NCBI GenBank assembly: GCA_009760885.1
Contig: CM019692.1
Location: forward strand, 50,889,930 to 50,953,929
Reading direction: 5' to 3'
From: Achatina immaculata
Taxonomy: Eukaryota; Mollusca; Gastropoda; Stylommatophora; Achatinidae
Length of the DNA stretch: 64,000 bases
Shown here one piece after another: positions 19,800-30,344 of the stretch. Every line of letters begins with the position of its first letter. The stretch's first letter is position 1. A model generated the notes under the pieces. It ran no database searches, was not told the DNA's origin, and saw only the letters and a program-made list of their open reading frames with translations. Both the position numbers and the translations under genes were made by a program.

Positions 19800-22324
19800 T
19801 AAAAGAAAGCAGGAAGATCAATGTCCAAGGAAGAAAGTATGCTATAGATTTAAGGAAGAACGGCTGCGAGAATTTATAGAAATTGACATGCCATCCGATC
19901 CTGGTAAGCTGCGTGTTGTTTTAGAAGACATTTACGTGTATAACTATGGAAACGGTGAAGTAGTTTGCTTGCAAAAAAAAAAAACAAGAACTGGTAATGA
20001 CTAGGCTACAGGGAAATTCTGGGATGAATGAAAATTAGACTATCTGAAACAGCATCTGTCTCAAAAGAATCACATTTCTGCCGTCCTGGTGTTACAAAAC
20101 CAACATAAGGGCACGTCAAAAACTTTGTTGACAGGAACACGTGATGACAGAGAAAATAAACTTGAAATGTCTAAAAAAAATGGAGCAAATTTGGATGAAA
20201 TAAAAATTTTACTCAACAATGTTCTGTTGGCAATTAAATTAAATACATCTATGCTATCAATCAGTTTTCACAGACTCACCAGAACAGGAAATCTTGGCAA
20301 ACAACTATGCAAGCCCTATGTGACGTTTAATGGCATGGAAAGGATGTAAGATGCTATCAGTGCAGGAGATTCATGAGCATGCTTCCAAATATTATTTAGA
20401 TTCCACATCACTGGAGAAGTAAGAATTATGCATTCGAATTTGTTCAATGCATAAATTCAGTTGTAAAAGAAGAAATGCCAAACGATTGGAGAAATTCATC
20501 GTTTCACACACTCATTGTTGATGAGAGTACTGACATTTCTGTCAGTAAAATGTTAATTATTTATGTGAAGTATAGAAAACGTGATGAATTATCATACCAC
20601 ACGTTTGGAGGAATTATAAAACTAACATCATGCGACAGTTCAAGCATAGTTGAAGCAGTTAAACAGTTTTATGTGGAAAACAATATAGATTTGCAGAAAA
20701 TGGTTATGTTTACATCTGATGGTGCTTCAGTTACGTTAGGAAACCGGAATGGTGTGGCAGCAATCTTGCGCAGATACACGCCACATTTACTAGAACACCA
20801 CTGTGTAGCACATAGAGAAGACTTAGGTCTGTGTGATGCTTGGAAAATCATATTATTATTGAAAGATTTCGAAACACTTGTCAGAACAGTTTATGCAATT
20901 TTCAGTAGGTCATCAGTAAGGAAACACACATTTGAAGAACTCTGTCAGGCTGTACACTGTGAAGCTGTTTCGTTCCGTCCTTTGAATGAAGTCAGATGGT
21001 TTCTTGACATTTTGCTGTTAGAGCTTTGATGAATAACTACACATCATTGATACAGTATTGCAAAGATAAGGCTGAACAAGAAAGACAATGACCCAGTTCA
21101 CTGTCTGGATAAATTGACCAAGCCCGAGTATCATGTTGCTATTGCTATTTTAACTGATGTGTTACAAGAACTGGCAGAGTTGTGTCAACTTCTTCAACGC
21201 AGTACACTAACTACAATAAAGGACTACCAATTTACAAAAGCCAAGATTAGAAAACTGCGAACACAGTATCTTGGTTCAACTGCCCATTTCTCAGCAGAAA
21301 TTCAGGATCTCATAACATCATACCAAATTCCTGTTTACACAACTGCAGTAGTTCGCTTAATTGAAGGAGTATATGATCATTTTGACAGCCGTTTTCCAGA
21401 GGATGAGCTTAAACGGTGGTACATATTTAATAAAGATTCACTTTCATCTATTCAGAATTTAGGAGTTCACTTTTGGTAGACAGTAATTGGAAACATTGGT
21501 TGCACGATACAGTTCAGTACTTAATAAGCACAAGATATCTTTGTAAAAGATTTGCTAAATCAGTATGTAGATTTCAAATTAAATGTCAGTGAGAAAATAA
21601 AGACAGCTGCAATGCAAACTTTTGGAGATGTTATTTCCTACACATTTCAACAGACACAATTCAGAGAATTGTCTCCCCTTCTGGATATTTGTGGAACATT
21701 TCAGGCTTCTAGTGCAGACTGTGAAAGAGGCTTCCGCCTGATGAACCAGATCAAAACTAAAGCCAGGAACCATTTGGAAACCGATAATTTGGACAACATT
21801 ATGAGAATCAAACTCTACTTAGCTTCATGCAACTTAGTCAACTGGGACACTGTTTACACATTTTTTTAAAAATGACAAAACGGTGAAGAGCAGCTTCCAT
21901 GGGACAGGAAAAATGACCGAATTCCCATTTCTGAACTCTGATGAACAGAATAAATGTGTGAAAGTGAAAAGACATTTTTCCGGTACATTTTTTTTTTTTT
22001 TTTGCTTTGATCGTCTACATTTGAGAATATGCTTTAATTTGAACACAAGCTGTGGTAGCGAACACAATGAAGAAAGAGAAACTGATGACACTGTTACTTG
22101 TAGCCTCATCCCCACCATCATCTTACAGCAATTAATATTAGTCTTTTGCTTCACAACATTCTTCAGGATCAGAGGATAGTATTAATGATGAGTACTTGTA
22201 CTATATATATATACACATAAAAATACATAAAACGTTACTACATACATTTGCACACACAATATTTTTTCTGCACATGAGCTGAACATTTTGCACACAGATG
22301 GCAAAACCCTTAGAGGGAACACTG
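19800..22324 (+). pseudogene. Decayed hAT-family transposase
   Basis: The main block at 20475-21029 reads IVDESTDISVSKMLIIYVKY, then FTSDGASVTLGNRNGVAAIL, HHCVAHREDLGLCDAW and FRPLNEVRWF. The DEST-D, TSDGA-xMxG and HCxxHR motifs are those of hAT transposases of the ZBED/KIAA1586-like kind. Two further blocks follow after frameshifts: 21114-21479 and 21552-21869. The last contains SSADCERGFRLMNQIKTKAR and the hAT dimerisation signature, ending near DTVYTFF. The right end at 22324 reads ttagagggaacactg, the inverse of a CAGTGTTCCCTCTAA terminal repeat; the left end was not found. It lies in the host intron between coding exons 3 and 4, on the opposite strand. Confidence 0.9.
20278..20352 (+). 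mobile_element. LINE A 3' tail inside the hAT element
   Basis: The segment actatgcaagccctatgtga, then 'cgtttaatggca' and 'ggaaaggatgtaag', matches the LINE A 3' end at 9335-9380. A 5'-truncated LINE insertion into the transposase region explains part of its disruption. Confidence 0.75.
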
Positions 22325-22438
22325 ATCATGACTCAATGGAAAACAAATCAAAACTGAACCCAATGGCCACCAACACAGCATAGCCATAATTCACAGCCCC
22401 AAGCCCACATGACAAAAGTCACAAAAATTTCTACTCAC

Positions 22439-23235
22439 TTTTTCAACAGAAACAGAGGCCTGTTCTTTCTCTGGCTCTGCTTCAGTCTTTGAGGGCTTGG
22501 TCTGCTCCTCCCCAGTCTCCATTGGTTCTGTTGCTGCTGCTGCCTCTTCGTCTTTCTCCGCTGTTACCTCCTCTGTTGAAGCTGCTGTCCCGCCCGCCCG
22601 TCTGGTGGACCTCCCTGACGCTGGTGGTGTTTTAGGGGACGGCTCCGCCTTCTGACCTCTTGCCCTGCGCCCCGCTGATGATGCTGCAGGTTTAGCTTCT
22701 TTGTTTGGGGTCTGTCTCTGTCGACCTTTAGGTGTCGTCTCTACCTCATTTTCAACAGCTTTAGACTCCTCCTCAACATCCTCCTCTTTTTTCTCCTCAT
22801 TCTTCTCTTCAGAAGCAGCTCCTTTGCCTCTGCCTCGCCTGCCAATTTGAGGAGATGGTGTAACTGGAGCTGCTTTGCTTCTTGATCTATCTCTGCCCCT
22901 TGCAGGGACTTCAGCTGCCTCTGCTTCCTTCACATCTTCATTTTCAACACTTTCTTCAACCTCAACATCTTTCTCCTCTTCCTCAGCTGCCTTGGCACCC
23001 CTCCCACTCCTGCTTGTGTTTTGTGTTCCCCCTGACTTCCTCCCGCGAGCTGCTCTCCCTTTTCCTTTGCTCTGAGCACTATTACTCTGCTCCTGGTCTT
23101 CCTCTTCATGTTCGCTTTCTGCTGCCCCTTCCTCTTCATTTTCTGGCTCTTCTACTTTCTTCCCTCGTCCTCCCCTTGATGTTGATCTTCCTCTAGCTGC
23201 AGACCTTCTCTTTGAAGTTGCTTCTGACTTGACCT
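22439..23235 (-). CDS. Coding exon 3, alternating RG/KR-rich and acidic blocks
   Basis: The exon is 797 bp: two bases completing a glutamate codon from exon 2, then 265 codons ending in phase 0 (acceptor gtaattcag, donor GAAAAA/gtgagt). Residues 58-322 alternate basic and acidic runs: KSEATSKRRSAARGRSTSRG, EEPENEEEGAAESEHEEE, KGKGRAARGRKSG, RGRDRSRSKAAPVTPSPQ, GRRGRGKGA, EEKKEEDVEEESKAVENEVE, PKGRQRQTPNKEAKPA and ASGRSTRRAGG. GRGK/GRR cores resemble AT-hooks and RGG-type nucleic-acid binding tails, but no exact PRGRP AT-hook is present. The composition suggests a disordered nuclear protein region that contacts DNA, RNA or chromatin. The exon is GC-richer than the surrounding intron. Confidence 0.9.
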
Positions 23236-23239
23236 CTGA

Positions 23240-24725
23240 ATTACAAAAATAAACAAACAGACAAGAAAATTACAAAAAATGTAACCGCCATTCATTTTCA
23301 ATATAACAGAATGATTCTAAAGCTTCTCTATGAAGGTCTTAAATAGTTCCACTGTTATCACACAACTACATCTTTCCAACACTGTAACCACACTGTAACT
23401 GACCTTAAACTCAGTGAGAGCTGAAACAATTCAACCAGTAATTATGTCTACTGTCCCTCAACACTCCTGAGCTTCTCTTCCAGATGAATGAACTTTCTAT
23501 GCATATGATCCACAGGGCTTTAACACCGATTCATTATTGGCTGTTCTCTAGACTGGGGGGGGGGGGGGGGGGGAGAGAATATCTCCTCTTTCATCACAGA
23601 ATAACAGGCTCAAACTGTTAGAGCACTAATCTTTGTATGCCTGGAATGCAGCTTTTGAATCAGTCAAATCTTGGAAAAGGAGGGGGGTGGTGGAGCGCTA
23701 CAACATTCTGACATACGGTGAAAAGGGTGAACTAGGCAAAAAAAATGTTGAGAACCACCGCCATCTAGATCTTTGGGACAGGAACTGAGTTGTTCAAGTC
23801 TTTTGTTCTTGAGGCTCCTCGTGCATCAGTTCTGTAGCCTGATATGCATTTCTGTTAGCCATGATTAATATGACAGATGCTGTACACACACTGCATAAAC
23901 ATTACATTTAAGTGTTGTAAGAATTACAATGTGTAAAAAAGAAACAACTAACTGGATGTCCCAATTAATTACAGTCAGATGTTCCATTAATTACAGCCAG
24001 CATCTGGAAAATGGTGGTATGCAGTTTAATTATCCTGAATTTTTATTTTAAAAATCTGAAATCTAGGAAAATGAGATCTAGGAAAATTTAGGACCCCTAA
24101 ATCAGGGATCATCAGTATTATTATCATCACAGAAATTAAGACCCATGCCCAGCTACAACTGTCTGAATTCTTAAGGAGCACAGATGTCCATAACTGTCAG
24201 GCCAGCATGCCTCTGAAAGCTCCCCAGCACCAGGCTGTATCACAGCCGCCTGGAAAATAGGGCAAATACCAGCATGGTATCTCCTGTGCCGTAGCTTGCT
24301 GGGAAGCCTAGCAGTGCAGCTGGATGTGTGACGCTACCATATGTTCACGTACACCCTGAGAACATGAGGCAGGCCAAGACAGTCAACTATTATCATTATT
24401 ATTATCATCTACTGCCGCCTTCATCATAACCTGAGTTGTGGGAAAAATTCAGTTTCAGCTCCTTCACAAATGGTGCACTTCCAACAACTTCACTTACAAT
24501 TACTGCAAGTTCTCAACTTAACCTAATTTTCTGCTGCCTGACTCAATGAGTGGTACATCCCTACTGACCCTATGGGTTCTGATCATAAACTGACAAAAGA
24601 GCAAAAAAAAAAAAAAGCTCAGACACACAGTACTATTACTATTCAGGTGAATGTTGTACATCTAATACAAGAAGCTGCAATGAAAACTCATAATATTCGA
24701 CACACTGAGCACCAGACACCAACTA
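23240..24725. other. Intron with a hAT-end remnant and a G run
   Basis: A run of about 22 G lies at 23557-23577 (after 'gactg'). Near 23740-23758 the bases ttgagaaccacc look like the right end of a hAT-type element (inverse: ggtggttctcaa), but no left end was found. Bases 24160-24380 are GC-richer with no repeat partner. No exon is recognised. Confidence 0.4.
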
Positions 24726-24727
24726 AC

Positions 24728-24816
24728 CTTTAGCTGCTGCCTGTCTTCCACCTCTTTTAGAGGGTGTTCCCTGAGGAGTTACATCTTCTGCTGCTGGTTC
24801 CTCCTTCTTTGTTCCC
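24728..24816 (-). CDS. Coding exon 2, basic
   Basis: The exon is 89 bp with split codons at both ends: AG|G (Arg) from exon 1 and G|AG (Glu) into exon 3. The acceptor is attctcacag and the donor CTAAAG/gttagt. Residues 28-56 read GTKKEEPAAEDVTPQGTPSK followed by RGGRQAAAK. The reading frame, both split codons and the continuing lysine/arginine plus TP-motif style tie it firmly to exons 1 and 3. Confidence 0.9.
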
Positions 24817-24819
24817 CTG

Positions 24820-26040
24820 TGAGAATTATAGTAATAACAAGTTCACAAAGAGACATACAGAACCTTTCTCTAAAGGATAAACCACCACCTCAGTACAAAA
24901 CAGCAGCTTCAGAAGACTTCAGAACATGATGTTGCAGATCCCATATGAGTAGAGGTTGTCATACGTGTATGGTGCAGTTTTACAAAATAAAATACAGAAA
25001 AAGAAAAGCTAAAGCTATGAAGGAGGATTGAGGCAATGAGATGAGCATGCAGAAATGTAAAACTGTCTACGGTTCCATACATGAATTAACAGTGAAATTT
25101 ATACAAGAGACAGGACTGCAGATATAGACAGACAATGCGTAAGAAAAAGAAGATGTAAAACTGTCTGTTTTACATTTCTATGTTCCCTTCTCATTCTCCC
25201 TCTTTCTACCCCTTTTCATCTTTACTGCTATATCTTTTTTCTTTTCATAAAACTGCACCATAACCTATGACTAGCTTTTAATCTACTAGAACCAGTTTTA
25301 TCACAGACCTCAACAGAACCAGTTTTACCAGTCCCTGACAGAACCAGTTTTACCACAGCTTTCAACATAACCAGCTTTACTGCAGTTTTCAACATAACCA
25401 GTTTTACCAGTCCTCAGCAGAACCAGTTTTACCAATCCTTGATGGAACCAGCTTTACCGCGGTTTTCAACAGAACCCGTTTTACCACAGTTTAAAAAAAA
25501 GAACCTATTTTACCACAGTTTACAACAGAACCTGTTTTATCACAGTTTTCAAATGAAACAGTTTTATCACAGTTTTCAAGAGAACCACTTTTGCTGCAGC
25601 AACTGACAGATCTAAGAAGCTGAGTTCTCAACACGTGAAAACATTCCCACTTCTCTGGGTGGGGAGTGATGACGTATCATGGAGACATGGCAAGAGAGAG
25701 AGAGAGAGAGTGGATAGAGGACTATGACAGAGTATGAAACACTTCAGAACTTAACATTAAACAAAAGAAATTATTTGAGAAAAAGAGAAGCATATTACGA
25801 AAACCACGAAATAAAAAAAAAAACAAACAAACAAAACAGCTCAATGACATACAGGATAAATAACATAACATGAACAGACACTGACTGGCCACAGCCCATC
25901 TGCTGCCACATAAAGCAATGCAAATTTGAGAGCTCATAATAAAATTAAATCGTGCCAGTATAAAACTCCATGCTGCATCTGCCGAATGAAGACGGGAAGG
26001 GCAAACAACAAAATGAATGAAATTATCAAGAAACATTCAT
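24820..26040. other. Intron stretch with degenerate repeat
   Basis: Apart from the 'accagttttacc' repeat at about 25280-25595 and a short GA run near 25690, nothing is recognised. A 20-base A/CAAA-rich stretch lies at 25813-25835. Confidence 0.45.
25280..25595. repeat. Degenerate repeat, unit about 25-28 bp, about 11 copies
   Basis: Units read aaccagttttaccacagttt followed by tcaacag, with many substitutions and some lost bases. It is older and more diverged than the other arrays in the window. Confidence 0.85.
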
Positions 26041-26049
26041 TCACTTTTT

Positions 26050-26915
26050 ATATTCATCATCATCATGTGCCATGCCAACTGGCGTTGGCTATTATGCTTC
26101 TCCAGAGTACCCGATCCTTCATGCAGGCCATCAGCTCAGTTGATCTCTTCTCACACCATCCCGTCAGACTGTCCAGTATCATTTCTCTTGGTCTTCCTCT
26201 TAATCTTCTTCCTTCTATTTTTCCTGTTGTTATAATATTTTCAGTGCCCCCTCTTCTCATTGCATGTCCTATGAAAGTACATTGTCTCTTTCTTATCTTT
26301 TTGACAAGGTTTTTTGTCTCTTCAGCTCTTCTCCTACATTCTTCATTAGTTATTTTTGCTGTCCAGGGGATTTGCAACATTCTTCTAATAAACCACATTT
26401 CTGCTGCTTCCAATGATTTTTGTGCAAACTTGCCTACTGTCCATAATTCACTTCCATATAACAAGATAGGTTCAATATAGCATTTTAGGACTTGTTTTCT
26501 AACATTCATTGATAAAGATGTGTTAGCTAATATGTTTCTCATTCTCTGAAATGCAGTCTTTGCTTGGCCTATTCTGTTCCTAATTTCTGTTCTGCATTTC
26601 CCATCTGAAGTTATTACTGCTCCAAGGTATTTGAATTTCTGCACCTACTTTAGAATAGTTCCGTTTAATTTTATACTGCATGCTGGTGGATTCTGTTTCT
26701 TAGATATAACCATAGTCTCTGTCTTTTTGATGTTCAAAGCAAGGCCTTTCTGTTCACTTTCTTTGGCGACTTTATCCAAGAGATTTTGCAGGTCTTGTTG
26801 GTTCTCAGCTATCAGTACTGTGTCGTCAGCATACCGAAGGTTGTTAATATTGCATCCTCCAATTTTTATGCCTGGTTCTGTGATGATTGTTCTTAGAATA
26901 TTCTCGCTATACAGA
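26050..26915 (-). pseudogene. LINE B, longest minus-strand copy
   Basis: The reverse complement aligns with 9700-10555 over the full length. On the minus strand it reads KFKYLGAVITSDGKC, YIEPILLYGSELWTVGK, WFIRRMLQIPWTAKITNEEC and GRPREMILDSLTGWCEK up to the ATC-tail at 26055. The YADD region is at about 26810-26850. Compared with the 9692 copy it lacks the 10214 stop but has its own stop near 26646, so it too is dead. Confidence 0.92.
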
Positions 26916-26919
26916 GAAA

Positions 26920-28045
26920 TATTATATTATATAAATATTAATATTTATATTATCCAGCCAGAAATATGGCTCAGGTGGGAAACATGTTTCAAAAAATGAA
27001 ACTATTTTCAGGTACTAACAGATCGACAATGTCCAGGCTTCGGTAAACCAAACTTAAACATGAGTCCAGATCATTATGTTAGGTGAAGGTCGTCCCTTGT
27101 ACCAAAGATGGTCAGCAAAGTGAGACGCACCAGACTTCACTGCACACACTGTGTCAGAAAATGAAGGATGTAAATTATGTTCACGTGATCCATCTCATGC
27201 TTATGGAATGTAACTCTCACGTCAAGAACAAACTAAAATCATGCCAAGAACAAACTAAAAACACATCAAGAACAAACTAAAAACACATCAAGAACAAACT
27301 ACCATCTTCAGACTACGTATAGGATGCTGCCAAATGTGAGCACACCCGTATATCGCCATGGCCTGCCACACACCCCTGGCAGCACATGCAAAACAGGCTC
27401 CTAGAATCCAAGCACATCCCGCAACTCTGTCATGGAGACTGAGCTCTGCTCTGGCCGCAGGGAGCTACGCTGGAAGACAAACTCTGGATCTACAAAGCAG
27501 GATCTCCAAAAGACTGCACAATTTATCCAGACAAAAAATACAGATGTCTGAGGTTAGAACCATGGAACGCAGAACAAGAAGAAGTTTATGGAACTATATC
27601 AGAGTTGAAAGTGGAAGAACGATTAAAAAAATTTTTTTTTACATGTTACTTCATAATTCTTTATACACCCCTAATCATACAAATACACTGGCATAAACTA
27701 TTCTGGGCCTTACATGGCACTTGTGTGTGGTTCCGTACACTTGGACTCTACATTCCAGCAATTTTTTTTAAACTAGTCTCAGCAGATATAAGACAGGGTA
27801 CAGCATACTGGACTTCACTGCAGACATGGTAGTGAATGAAGGAAAACTTGAATGCTACGTAAAGTTCACTCCCTTGAGTAACAGACTGAGTGAATTAAAA
27901 ACAAAAAACAAAACAACCAAAGCTCCTAGGTCTCACATGTTGGTCACCGAGACCATGACTAGTAATCTTATGTCAGAAAAAAAAATATAGTGATACAAAG
28001 GTTAACTCCATGGAAAGAAGGTCATTCATATTACATGTTCTGTAC
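26920..28045. other. Intron stretch, no gene recognised
   Basis: Only a short 22-bp tandem repeat (27225-27305, unit containing aagaacaaactaaaaacaca, about 4 copies) is clear. An open frame of 112 codons at 27358-27696 shows no domain and no repeat partner. Confidence 0.45.
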
Positions 28046-28057
28046 CACTGTCTACAG

Positions 28058-28777
28058 CAGTGGTTCTCAACCCATGGACCGTGGCCCAAAGGTGGGCAGT
28101 GACAGGGAGTATTGTTGGCGTTACTAAGTCTCAAAGCAGCAAAAAAAAAAAAAAAAGAGACAGAAAGAGAGAAAAAAAGTAGATACAATAAAAAAAATTA
28201 TTCTGCATTTTTCACGCAATGCATACTTCATGACCGAATGACTGGATTCATAATCCGTTTCAGTGTGCATTCTCTGAATTAACCAGTCGTGCACAAGAAG
28301 AATTAGTGGAACTGTCTGGCGATCACACATTACAAATCAAATTTAACGACCCCGCTGTGGATATCTCTTCCTTTTGGTGCACTGTTTCGCTGGAATATCT
28401 GTTTTTGTCAGCCCTGGCAATGAAAGTTCTTCTACCTTTTTCAACAACTTATGCGAAGTTTCATTTTCTGCATTGACTGCCATGAAAACAAAATATTGTT
28501 CAAGAATGACCATAGAGGATGATCTTTCAGTGTGTTTGTCACAAATTCCAGCCAGAATAGACATGCTATCCAACTGGAAACAGTGCCATCTTTAAGGTAA
28601 ATGAAAAGAACTTTTTTGTAGCAATGAATATGCAGTTAAACATGTAGAGAAAATATTAAATAATACTTTATAAAATTAGAATTATACCTCGCAAATATAA
28701 AGCACTTTATTCGTGGGCTGCAAAAATGTTTGACTTTTAAATGTGAGCCCTGCAGCAAAAGGGTCTGAGAACCGCTG
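28058..28777. mobile_element. hAT-like element with CAGTGGTTCTCAA ends
   Basis: The left end is cagtggttctcaacccatgg and the right end, read inward, cagcggttctcagaccctt. The flanking octamers are gtctacag (28050-28057) and gtctatag (28778-28785), an 8-bp duplication with one mismatch. These ends are typical of hAT elements. The 720-bp interior keeps only fragments on the minus strand (PAKQCTKRKRYPQRG among them), so it is non-autonomous. Part of it also occurs at 157-225. It lies immediately upstream of, or within, LINE I. Confidence 0.85.
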
Positions 28778-28794
28778 GTCTATAGTCTGTCTAC

Positions 28795-29062
28795 AGTAAG
28801 ACAAAAACAATGGTAATACTCAAGAGAATAAACACACCAAAGTGCAACATCCTTTCAAACAGGAAGACACTGATACAAGCAGACAAATTCAATTACCTTG
28901 GGACAACACTAACAGCTGACGGCAAATGCACAAATTAAATAAAATCAAATCACAAATACGTAAGACAAAGGCAGATTCTTATGATATGAGGAAGATACTA
29001 ACAGACAGGATGATGTCCCCAAAAGTGAGAAAATAGTGTTTTACAGTATATAGAGCAAATAT
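28795..29062 (+). mobile_element. LINE I, part 1
   Basis: Readable pieces are KTKTMVILKRINTPK, RKTLIQADKFNYLGTTLTAD and RKILTDRMMSPKVRK. The order matches the post-RT region of LINE B ('KFKYLGAVITSDGKC ... RNILTNTSLSMNVRK') but at protein-like similarity, so it is a related family. It breaks near 29062 and resumes at 29500. Confidence 0.75.
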
Positions 29063-29200
29063 AAATTAGGACAAAAGTAGGAACAGCTTTATTACTTAAT
29101 GACTATATATTAAGTAATAAAGCTGTTCCTACTTTTTTCCTAATTTATATATTTTGCTCTATAAATAGCACCATAAAACACTATTTCCTCACTTTTAGGT
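29019..29200. repeat. Near-perfect inverted repeat (hairpin), arms about 82 and 92 bp
   Basis: Left arm 29019-29100 and right arm 29109-29200 are inverted copies separated by gactatat. The centre reads aacagctttattacttaat and its mirror. The outer ~40 bases of the left arm are LINE I coding sequence (SPKVRK...), so the right arm carries that LINE sequence inverted. A truncated third copy of the right-arm centre lies at 29210-29261. A transcript would form a long hairpin. Confidence 0.88.
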
Positions 29201-29324
29201 AAGTAATAGTCGTTAAGTAATAAAGCTGTTCATACTTTTTTTCCTATTTTATACATTTTGGTATCACAGCTTTACTGCAGTGCTACGTGTATAGTTGTAT
29301 ACTTGTACACTAATTATTGTATAA

Positions 29325-29487
29325 CATCATCATCATCATCATCATGTGCCGTGCCGACTGGCGTTGGCTATTATGCTTCTCCAGAGTACATGATCCTGCA
29401 TGCAGGCCATCAGCTCAGTTGGTGATCTCCTCTCATACCATCCCGTCAGACTGTCCAGTATCATTTCCCTCGGTCTTCCTCTGGATA
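29325..29487 (-). mobile_element. LINE B 3' end, short minus-strand copy
   Basis: Beginning with catcatcatcatcatgtgcc, it matches the LINE B 3' end at 26050-26205 and stops after 'ggtcttcctctgg' at 29484, a severe 5' truncation. Confidence 0.92.
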
Positions 29488-29499
29488 TCACTGTGTACG

Positions 29500-29830
29500 T
29501 ATAGACCAAATATTGCTATATGGCTGTAAAATGTGAACAGTCAACAAACAAGATGACAAAGAAACTGGAAGCAACAGAGATGTGGCTTTCCAGATAGATG
29601 CAACAAAATGCTCTGGACAGACAGAGGCCAAGAGAAAAAGATCCCTGTGGAATGACCAATTTACATGGGGGGAAAAAAAAAAAAGCATCTGAGCTAATAA
29701 GAAAACACCAAGGACTGCACGAGATGGAGAACCACCATCGCCAACGCTATCAGACATGGCACATCTCTATGGTCGAAGGTCAAATTAGCTGGGCTATTAT
29801 AAAGAAAACTGGTTAATAATCAAGAGCAAG
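29500..29830 (+). mobile_element. LINE I, part 2
   Basis: Resumes with tatagaccaaatattgctat, encoding IDQILLYGCKM (cf. YIEPILLYG in LINE B), then TVNKQDDKETGSN and a remote C-terminus up to IIKKTG. The bases tatagagcaaatat (29049-29062) and tatagaccaaatat (29500-29513) are duplicated on each side of the intervening insert. Confidence 0.72.
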
Positions 29831-30003
29831 GTGGAGACAGCTGGCTGCTGCTAAGCATGAATGATATTAGCTCCTTGGTCAACCAATACCAAAAGTCACA
29901 GGATCACCTATTCTCAATTAGAAACTATAACATTATCTATAAGGAAAGAAACTTACTGAATCCCAAAAGAAAAAAAGATTTTCTTTTACTTTAAATAACT
30001 CAC

Positions 30004-30083
30004 CTTCTCCCTGCTGACTTTGGACTCTCCTTTGGTGTTGTCTCCTCTTTTGAAGCAACACTTCGTCTGGTTACCCTCGGCAT
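30004..30083 (-). CDS. Coding exon 1 with the start codon
   Basis: The ATG at 30083-30081 follows the acceptor catgccag directly. The exon encodes MPRVTRRSVASKEETTPKES followed by PKSAGR (26 codons) and ends with two bases (AG) before GAGAAG/gtgagt, which join the G of exon 2 to give arginine. I chose this ATG because it is the first in phase with all downstream exons and the upstream 5' exon contributes no in-frame start that can splice to it. The peptide is basic with TP and SP sites, like exons 2 and 3. Confidence 0.85.
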
Positions 30084-30344
30084 CTGGCATGAGAAACAAA
30101 TTTTAAAATATTAAAAAAGCACAAAATCATGCACAGAAATTATATACATTTGCCTCTAGACTTACAATGCTATAATGATTTTCACATAACACAGAGTTTT
30201 GTTTTTTTTTGCTCCTTCATACAAACATCTTTTCATCAAAAGTACTTTTGGTGTTTATATCTTGTATTTCTTAACAAAGGTTTATTTTGTATTGCCTGCA
30301 CTAACAATTACAAATCTGTCATTAGCAGTTTCAAATTACCTGTA

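Noticed and set aside
20475..21869. Functional, domesticated transposase gene
   Set aside because: Two frameshifts between the catalytic and dimerisation blocks and a LINE tail insertion upstream indicate a dead copy.
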